A program made the position numbers and the translations under genes. Below are positions 56,601 through 64,000 of a stretch of DNA of 64,000 nucleotides, in pieces; position 1 is the first letter of the stretch, and every line of letters starts with the position of its first letter. Source of the DNA: Isoetes taiwanensis. Lineage: Eukaryota; Streptophyta; Lycopodiopsida; Isoetales; Isoetaceae. The stretch is from positions 1-64,000 of the forward strand of contig JAJEKV010000847.1 of NCBI GenBank assembly GCA_021234155.1. The letters are read 5' to 3'. Under the pieces are notes generated by a model, which was not told the DNA's origin, searched no databases, and saw only the letters and a program-made list of their open reading frames with translations.

Positions 56601-56729
56601 AAAGTTTTATAAAACAAGCAATGCAAATAAAGTTGCTGATACAAATATTGCAATGAACTTTCATTCAATTTATCATTCCAAACACATCAAGTTCTCACAA
56701 CACCATGTCCAAATGAGATGAAGCCCAGC
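53657..56729 (+). other. weak + strand coding traces, unidentified
   Basis: A possible first exon, MDLCSRSPRASYADPTGARS (53900), ends in GCCGAG|GTATGC. A second frame (54123-54331) reads HDKGSDHSKAFVPPRREKEF and is rich in K, R and S. Later scraps such as VNDLKEEIQIG and KELEEMRSAHSTK (about 55025-55205) look like a coiled coil, and GAAAGGCTT|GTAAGT near 55320 could be a splice donor. I cannot assign a family. Because a Harbinger-type transposase remnant follows, an accessory ORF of that element is one option. GCTTTACAGGTTTC is tandemly repeated at 56081-56109. Confidence 0.25.
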
Positions 56730-58383
56730 TCATTTACTTTTCCAGATTTTGGAGTAGGATGTGCCTGATCTGATCTCCCTCCTTTTTTTCCTTCCCTGTT
56801 TCATGTCTTGAGTCTCATAGTACTTTCGACATGAGGGCATTCTCGAGTTAGTGGCAAACAAATCCAATCCCTTTCTCTCAAAAAATGGTTCCATAGAAAA
56901 AGCACAAGCATGCACGATTTTGTCGGCTTGTGATGCTTGAACAAAGAAGACTCTTTTAAGATTCTCCATTTCTCCTTGACAATACCAAATCCATTCTCAA
57001 TTACAACTCGCCTCTGCAGATTCTCTTGTTGAATCGATTCTTTTTGTTATCGTGGTCCGGAAAAACCTTAGTAAAATGGCCTCGCTAGGATATGCGAGAA
57101 TCTCCAAGCAATTGAGGAGGTATGTTTACAACTACATCTTCCTCAAGTAGGCATTCCTTTCTTTGATCTTCTTCCTTTTAATCTAACAATAGGTTCCTGT
57201 AATATGGATTTGGAGGCCAACCGCTATAAATGGTGCTTCTCCGAAATGTCCGTAATCATGTACGCATCCTACTCTAATACAAGGACATATTCACAAACAA
57301 TTTACTATGAGTAACACAACCTTGAAACAAAAATAGAATGTCTTTTATTCTTGCTGTAGTAGTCATTTGCATGATCTTTTTTTTCTTGGTTTTCTCAGAC
57401 AAATATATGTGGCTCCCATCAACTAAAGAACACGCTTATGCACAGTGGCCTCCTTAAATTCTGCTATAATGTCAAGTAATCTCTGCCCTGATGGAATAGC
57501 TACAAATCTCCTATACAAAGATGTTCTTGGAAGCCAAAGCTAGTGTGATCTTCCTCACATATTTTGCATCGCTGGATCCACAAAGATAGAATCTCCTTCC
57601 AACATGCAGGAGATTCCCCATGAGCAAGGGAAGTAAACTACTATAGCTACAGCCCTTCTGGATCTATGGGAGGCCTTACTTTTCCCGCCAGGCTTTTACA
57701 AAATATGGGGCTAGAAGACTACAAATTTTATCGAATGATGCTCTTGACATCCCGTAACATTGCCTCCACATATCATCCCCATAAGAGGGCAAGTACCTGC
57801 ATGGTTGTCAATGCTATCCCACCGTAGTCAGGCCCCTGCAAACCCAAAATCTTCTTGAAGGCCTCTTTAACTGGCCGCCCCCAACGTAATCAAGGTAAAT
57901 TGACAAAGAAGTCATGAGTCGGTTGCATTCTATGGTTTCAGCCTCCATAGCTAAGTCTAAGAGCTCTAATCGCGGATATGAATCCATCGATTTAGGCAAA
58001 ACTGCCGCAATGCAATGCCGAAAGCATAATTGTGCGAAACCATTGCAATCATCCCCAAAATCGAGGATCCATATCAAAATATTGTTAATGCCGACCATAA
58101 CAACATTTGGGAAGCAAATGGAGGAAAATAAAATCCAATCGAGGTCTGACCAGAAAGGCAGCTTTGGGGAAAATGAAAGAAAGAAGGCCATTTCATGGAC
58201 CGAAGATTGGTTCGCCAACAAATTGAATTCCCGCAGCCTATGGAATCCTGGCTCCCCTCGATTCCCAGAACTTGTGAAACTACTACCAAGGCCCGAGAAG
58301 AGCTCCCTCCGAGCCGAGAGGAGCTTATATGTGGGTTCTTTTATCTCGCCCGTATATGGCGAGAGATACAAAATTGCGATCAT
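56730..58383 (-). pseudogene. HARBI1/PIF-Harbinger-type (DDE_Tnp_4) transposase, broken
   Basis: Minus-strand frames give, in order: LVDGSHIYLSEK (about 57430-57395), VHDYGTFRRS and YYRNLLL (about 57265-57190), PPQLLGDSRIS (about 57125-57090), RRVVIENGFGIVKEKWRILK (about 57015-56955), then NHFLREKGLDLFATNSRMPS. These are the (I/V)DG(T/S)HI, HDSRVFRxSPLY, LLGDSxYP and R(R)VVExxFGxLKxRWRIL blocks of HARBI1-like nucleases. The first catalytic aspartate (VDG) and the GD pair are visible, and the final acidic residue is the E of ENGFG. The 189-codon minus frame at 57814-58383 precedes these blocks but shows no motif I recognise. Many stops and frameshifts are present. Confidence 0.75.
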
Positions 58384-58393
58384 GGGAAACCTA

Positions 58394-58419
58394 AGAGAGA
58401 GAGAGAGAGAGAGAGAGAT
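58394..58419. repeat. (GA)n microsatellite
   Basis: About 26 bases of GA repeats. Confidence 0.9.
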
Positions 58420-58764
58420 AAAAAAAGTTTCTGTTCCGCAATTTGCGCCAATTATAAGCTTAATTATAATGTGTGATGTTATATTTAGGTCAGTATTTTC
58501 GGATGACCTAATCGAGCGGTAATATATAGCTAACCCACATTGACATATATATAAAAGACATTGACATGCATAACAAACTCATACATAAAGTTATATTCGC
58601 TATTAGTATATATTTTGCATTGCTTTCAATATGGAGGTTAGAGTTCTCTGCTAGACACATTTAGTTCGATTTCACGCTCCATACCGGTCTTTCGACTTAA
58701 TACAAACCCTCCTTTGCCACAAGTATAAAGACGTTCAAGCGGGCGCAATCTTGGTCGGGCCGGC

Positions 58765-59205
58765 GATAAATTTCAGAGCACCAAAAACACCAAAAAAAAA
58801 TAAAACACCAAAAAATATTGTACCATGTATTCATATCCAAAGTTATCAAAAGCAATGATTGAGATCTAATTGCTGACCTCAATCCTATGCTTTTAAAAAG
58901 TAGCAAGCATAATTACATGTTTCCTCAGATTCTACCATTGTTAATCCACAATTTAGAATATTCGAAGTTATTACTATATCAAATGGACATGATCGCGACT
59001 CCAAAATAGAATTCAATGGAAAAGATAATTTGAGAAGAAATACCAGCGACAACTTACTTGAATTCATAATCGAAGTTTTATTCTTTGGCATAACATGCAC
59101 GACATGCATGTATCTAGAATCAAGGGAATTGATATCCATCTTCATAGCATCAAGCGTAGTGCCAAAAACTACTAATTGAACAATACATTATAAGCTTGGT
59201 AGGTC
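58765..59205 (+). repeat. dispersed repeat R2, copy 1
   Basis: From GTATTCATATCCAAAGTTAT (58824) to ATTATAAGCTTGGTA (59202) this block matches 61755-62122 almost base for base, for example in CTACTAATTGAACAATACAT and GAATTCATAATCGAAGTTTT. It has no coding potential. It could be an LTR, a solo element or a segmental duplicate. The ends are not sharply defined. Confidence 0.85.
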
Positions 59206-61664
59206 CATATGTTAAAACATGCATATGTTGTCGTCATATTTTATACATGTTGTTAAGGTTTTCTAAATGCTCAGGTTGTTTCTCTTTTATATCCTTCTCA
59301 ATTTTCTAGTCAAGCTGTTCTCAAACATTTTGTGTGTAACCAATGTGCTATGCCGTCATAGGCTCATTTTTTCTAGCTATGTCATTTGATGTACTCTTTT
59401 ATTTATGTGCCATTTTTAGGGGACAATTTTTTGTACAAAAATTTAGTAGGAAGAGAGTTAAAATGAAGGTTGTTTCTCTAAATTGTTTTGTTTTCGACTG
59501 TAAATGGCATCACAATCTTAAAAAAAGGGCATTTTTATAATTTGACCCCCAAAAAGGTCCCATTGTCGCTCATCCTAGTTCTTGGGACAAGCAAAGAGGG
59601 TTTCCACTTAGCACCGCTTTGATCATCCGTCCATTTGGAAGAGATCTAAATCTCCTCATCTTCAAGGGGACAGCCTTCTTTTTAGATAATGCTAGTGCTT
59701 AACGATGCCCCAAATGCATTGTGAAGGCGCATATGTGTTCTTCCTAAAGGATGACATCAAAAGTGTTATTTGGGGAGCAATATCTTCAGATTCACACCCT
59801 ACCATAGCAAAACAACAGGTGCTCATGGTGATCTCAGGTTCTCTCGGCTTATGTCATGTATGTGGTGGGTAGTGTTGCTCTAGTGGATATCTTCTTCCAC
59901 GGGTTTTGAGTCCCCCATGTACTCTTTGTATTTTTTTGAGTAATAAAGGTCCACGCTCATCAAAAATAATTTGACCCCAAACAAACAAAATTTTAAAGAA
60001 TATTTGGGAATCTTTTATTTTATTAGTGCAATTAGTGTCATTAGCATTTGCTAGATCACCTTGTTAAAAGGCCAACCTCTCTCTAAACATAGCCGAATCT
60101 TCATTATCTATTCATATCTTTTCTAAGCTATTCTCACCAAAAGGGAAGATTAAAGAAAGGCAACATGGTTTTTTATAAAATCAGAATTCCTACCATAGAG
60201 GAGTCTTTGGTCTGATCCAGCCTGAAGTGTTGCGCCATTGTTCTTAGTTGAAATTGAGTCAAAGATTAAGCATTCATGATTAGTCGCTGAGTCGGCAAGA
60301 TAACGAGTTCTTGCTTAGATCCGAGTCCGCTGGGAGGCAAAAACTCCTAGAGATTGAGTGTTTATTTCATTTTCTCGCTTATATTTCTGAAGTTTTCTTT
60401 GTGTTAATAATTACCTAGATGAGATGAAGATAAGACCCCAAATCTCATCCTTATCATTATCGATAATGTAGACACTAAATATTAATCATATAATCTATTT
60501 TTTAATCACCCAAATCATTTGGTCCGGGGTGGAAAACATTTTAAATACTAGATGACACCGACTTTTCCAAATGACCAACAACAAAGCTGCTTGGATATGG
60601 AATTTTTCATTTTTGTTTTGTCCAAATTTATTTTTTCCGCGTAGCCATCCAAATTGTTGTTGAAATGACACGCTTTGAAGGATGTATCTCGCCGCTTCTA
60701 AAAGAAATGGCTATGGCGCTTTTTCTTTGGTTTTTGAAAATTACCACGCATGACACGCTGCATTATCGCATTTACGGCATTTGTGCGGCATCTAACCATG
60801 AGCATATAACACGCTGTTGCATTTATGGCATTTACGCATGGCACTTCAAGAGGCATCGGGAAGTCATGGTCATTTAATACAAGAGCATTAATTGAGAGGA
60901 AGAAGAACCTACGCACCGGTATCGAGACACTGGAGAGGGACTGATTCCGAGATAGTAGCCCCCAAAACCAATACGAGGCTATTATTGCAAAGGAGATGTA
61001 AAGGAGTCTTGATTTTGGTGATGGAACCATTAACGATTCACGGGCACATTTTCAAAATATGCAAATGAGGGGTATGATTTTTATGAGAAATTATGGAAAT
61101 TTCTTTCACGGCAGCATTTTCTTCAGATTTTTAGGGGATGGTTAAAAAAGGCCCTTTTGGTAATCTACTAATTGGATTTCAATCCTTATCGATTATCCAT
61201 TTCAAAAATTTGAGTTCTGCCATTGTTTTTTATAGCTGCACTTAAGTTATAAAACTAATGGACTTATGTGCTTCAAACATTTGACAAGCAAAAATGCTCA
61301 GATATTTTGAGCTACCCCCTTAATCCCATCCCGCACGATTGAATTTACTTCAAGATTTTTGCTTTGTTGCTTCAATCGATTACGGCGTAGTTGAAACTTT
61401 CTTCACAGAAAACTCCCGTCAAAAATGAAGGAAGGAAAGTATATGGACTGTATTTGGAAATCAAAATATGCTTTACGGGAGATTTTAATAGGACAAGTTT
61501 TTTCGCTTCTTCCCAAACCAAAGAATGGCTAGTGTGGAGGAATTTTCCTATCGCTATAACGCATGATCCCCATTGCTTTCACAAAAAATAATTAGTCGCT
61601 GATAAATTAAAACTGTAAGGTCTTTACTTGTCCGCCGCACACGGACTTTGTTACATGATGGTCA
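59206..61664. other. no confident gene between R2 copies
   Basis: Between 59577 and 59960 a + strand segment ends in GAGTAATAAAGGTCCACGCT and could be the 3' end of an old LINE transcript, but its frames are closed. The 110-codon minus frame (60698-61030) and the + frame (60665-60877) overlap and have no domain. Confidence 0.3.
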
Positions 61665-62130
61665 CGCGATAAATTTTTTGTATATATAACAATAATGGGA
61701 CAATGCACCAGCAGTCTATAATGCTACCATATCCCTTCTATTTTTATAAAAAGATTGTCGTGTATTCATATCAAAAGCTTATGTAAAAGCAATGATTGAG
61801 ACCAACATTTGACTCAATCCGCGTTTTAAAAGTAGCAGTTACAATTACAGCATACCATTGTTAATCCACACCTAGAATATTCGAGTTATTACTATATCAA
61901 ATGGACATGACTGCACTCCAAAATAGAATTCAATGGAAAAGATACAATTTTGAGAAGAAATACCAGCGACAACTTACTTGAATTCATAATCGAAGTTTTA
62001 TTCTTTTGGCATAAATGTACGATATGTATGTATCTTAGAATCAAGGGAATTGATATCCATCTTCTATAGTATCAAGCGTAGTGCCAAAAACTACTAATTG
62101 AACAATACATTATAAGCTTGGTAATTTTAT
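61665..62130 (+). repeat. dispersed repeat R2, copy 2
   Basis: Direct repeat of copy 1, 2.9 kb downstream, with an additional shared left part with copy 3 (TATAATGCTACCATATCCCT, TTTTATAAAAAGATTGT). Differences from copy 1 are concentrated at CTG/CAG-like positions, for example ATCGCGACTCC in copy 1 against ACTGCACTCC here. Confidence 0.85.
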
Positions 62131-62469
62131 ACAAAAACATGCATCAATATCATGATTTTTTTTTCAACGGTAGTAATTTTGTGTGCCCCTATTGCCATTC
62201 TCAATTAATATATTGGCACGAAAGCATACCAGAAACCAAGATGACTTTCTATTAGACAATTCGCCAATGCGGAACAAAACATGTCATTTGGTCTCAAGAC
62301 AAATCTAAACCCCTTTAATTCTTTAGTTTTACTTGACCACCATGAGGTAGTCCTGTCGCATCCTTAAGCCAAATATCATCTCTTTCAGATCGTTCCATAA
62401 TCGGGTGTCTTGCAAACTTATTATGAACCAATAATGGAATTGGAACCAATACCGCGACGGCCTCGTCGC
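62131..62469. other. no gene recognised
   Basis: AT-rich spacer between R2 copies 2 and 3. Nothing is recognised. Confidence 0.4.
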
Positions 62470-62620
62470 TATGATAAATTTCTTGTAGTCTATAATGCTA
62501 CTATATCCCTTCTATTTTTATAAAAAGATTGTAGCATGTATTCACGTCCAAAGATTAAAAGCAACGACAGGATCTAATGTTGACTCAATCCTATGCTTTA
62601 AAAGTAGCGCTACACGTTTC
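62470..62620 (+). repeat. dispersed repeat R2, copy 3 (partial)
   Basis: TATAATGCTACTATATCCCT, TTTTATAAAAAGATTGTAGC, ATGTATTCACGTCCAAAG and GACTCAATCCTATGCTTTAA align with the first third of copies 1 and 2. The match stops near 62620. Confidence 0.8.
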
Positions 62621-64000
62621 CAAAAAACCACTATTGCAACCCTAGTTTGAGTGCCTGATGGCAAATGCTCCATTCATTGACAAGAAGTTCATCCTATCGT
62701 TGGCTCTAACATCACCGTTAAATATACCGACGTAGGATTCGTTCATGGGGGATATAGTTCCTTCCCGACATGCTTGCTGCCAAACATAATGGACGCTGGC
62801 CATATGGTGTCTCGCGGGAAATATGGTATTTTATTAGTGGACGTCGAAAGGCGCTATTTTATCTGTCGTAAAAAATAGTAAAGGTAATACTACCGAGACG
62901 GGGGTCGATTAACGCATGTTTATACATTGCATTTCCAAATTCAAGAAAAAAGAAAAACTCGATGCCAACGCTTTTGTTTTTATTCATGAATGAATCCGCT
63001 TCCGCGAATAAGCTCCGATTCTCCACTTCCTTCAAGGCTTATTCCTACGGAAGCTTCGGGCAAGAATAGAAGGTGATTATTTTGTTCGAAGCAAATTCGA
63101 TTCTCAATATTTATTTGCTATTTTATGTTGTTATTCTAATATAGAATATTATTGAGAATAAGTTCCGTGAATAAATGTTTAACTGATGGATCATTTAAAA
63201 CACATGAATCTAGTCAACATGCGCTGTGCACGTAAATGAGCTATATATTTTATATATGAATATTGATGCGCCTATCCAACCCCAATTTGGGGTCTCAAAA
63301 TTATGGCGCTTGATGGGTGGTATTTTACACATGAATTAAGCCATGCACAAACCAGGGCTTGGGAATTCTAAGATTACATAGTAAACTCATGTTTGTTTAA
63401 AAGTTGCATGTTAGTTTGTATGTCGGAGACCTGACGCCCCAGTCCTTTTCCGCCTTTCTTTGTTTTGTTAGAAACCAATTAGTTATCCTTTAAAACAACA
63501 CCTCAAGTAAAGTGTCTATTGTTTTTTTAACATCTAAAATAAACCACGAATATGGCATTAAATTACAAATTGATTAATTTGACCCAAGAACAAGTGAGTT
63601 GATGGGGCTTTAGATTGATGTTAGATTGACCAAATGTAAAAATGTAAAAACACCCTCAAATGTTCTGAACTCCAAATAATGCAAAACCATAAAATGGCAT
63701 TGAACAACATCTTTGTAATTTTACTTAGAAGGGAATTGATCATTCCAATACTTACTATCATAAAGGCAGTGTGAAGCTGCCGCAGTGTCTTATCGATATT
63801 ATATGTGTTCCTCCGATGAATCACTGGCCATCTCATCCCGGGCCGAGATCAATCGGATGGCCCCGCCCTTTGCTATGCGTGCGCGCCCTTACCGCCACCC
63901 ATTCTTCCGATCTCCTCGCCATCCCTACTTCTCTCATAACCTTGTCCCATGTCGATTCCATCTCCCCTTCCCAAAGGCATTTCTCCCAATGCAAAGTGGT
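62621..64000. other. no gene recognised
   Basis: Featureless AT-rich sequence with short frames only. The last 160 bases (from 63840) become GC-rich (GGCCCCGCCC, CGTGCGCGCCC) and may be the edge of another repeat or gene cut by the window end. Confidence 0.4.

Noticed and set aside
57914-58522. 202-codon + strand ORF as a gene
   Set aside because: It overlaps the minus-strand Harbinger-type pseudogene, has no domain, and runs into the GA microsatellite (REREREIKK).

Overview
The window is plant nuclear DNA: spliced genes with GT-AG introns, an NADPH-dependent aldehyde-reductase-like SDR, a PHP-domain gene of plant architecture, Ty1-copia, LINE, SINE, hAT and Harbinger-type elements, and much AT-rich, old, eroded intergenic sequence. 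The repeat-dominated layout and the low gene density suggest a large seed-plant genome, perhaps a gymnosperm. That lineage guess is an inference and has not been checked.

Layout. 1-10 kb holds degenerate repeats: a GCCATTT-rich block, a 130-bp tandem array and a decayed, intron-bearing gene-like stretch on + that I could not identify. 10.7-16.1 kb is one structurally complete Ty1-copia element on the minus strand, with 550-bp LTRs, a 5-bp ATTCA target duplication, a primer-binding site, a polypurine tract and gag to RNase H in order, but with broken reading frames. 18.1-18.9 kb is a 5'-truncated, polyadenylated retrocopy of a pectin methylesterase transcript. 19.6-22.9 kb is the only clearly intact genic island: a five-exon PHP-domain phosphoesterase (391 aa) followed on the same strand by an intronless SDR reductase (257 aa). 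23.6-24.6 kb is a roughly 1-kb terminal-inverted-repeat element with an internal hairpin. 25-27.8 kb (minus) is a broken transposase-like gene related to the DUF7869 family. 28-37 kb is eroded sequence with a cluster of short CAGAC/GTCTG palindromes, a broken FCP1/NIF-type HAD gene and a PPR-like scrap. 36.9-40.5 kb (minus) holds a tRNA-derived SINE and two LINE pieces, one with a complete-looking 3' end and a tetranucleotide tail.

43.2-46.3 kb holds a pseudogenised SDR copy, a third partial copy made by an 835-bp tandem duplication whose breakpoints can be read, and a related foldback TIR element (449 and 403 bp) on each side. 50.9-51.3 kb is a hairpin-rich patch with a T37 run. 51.9-52.7 kb (minus) is a hAT transposase remnant (BED finger plus DUF659-like block). 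56.7-58.4 kb (minus) is a HARBI1/PIF-Harbinger-type DDE transposase pseudogene. 58.8-62.6 kb contains a dispersed direct repeat in three copies.

Only the PHP gene and the first SDR look functional. I see no operon-like or defence-like system. The most informative items are the SDR duplication history, the foldback elements with an 8-bp target duplication, the PME retrocopy, and an indel signature at CTG/CAG/CCG motifs in repeats that may be a base-calling artefact rather than biology.
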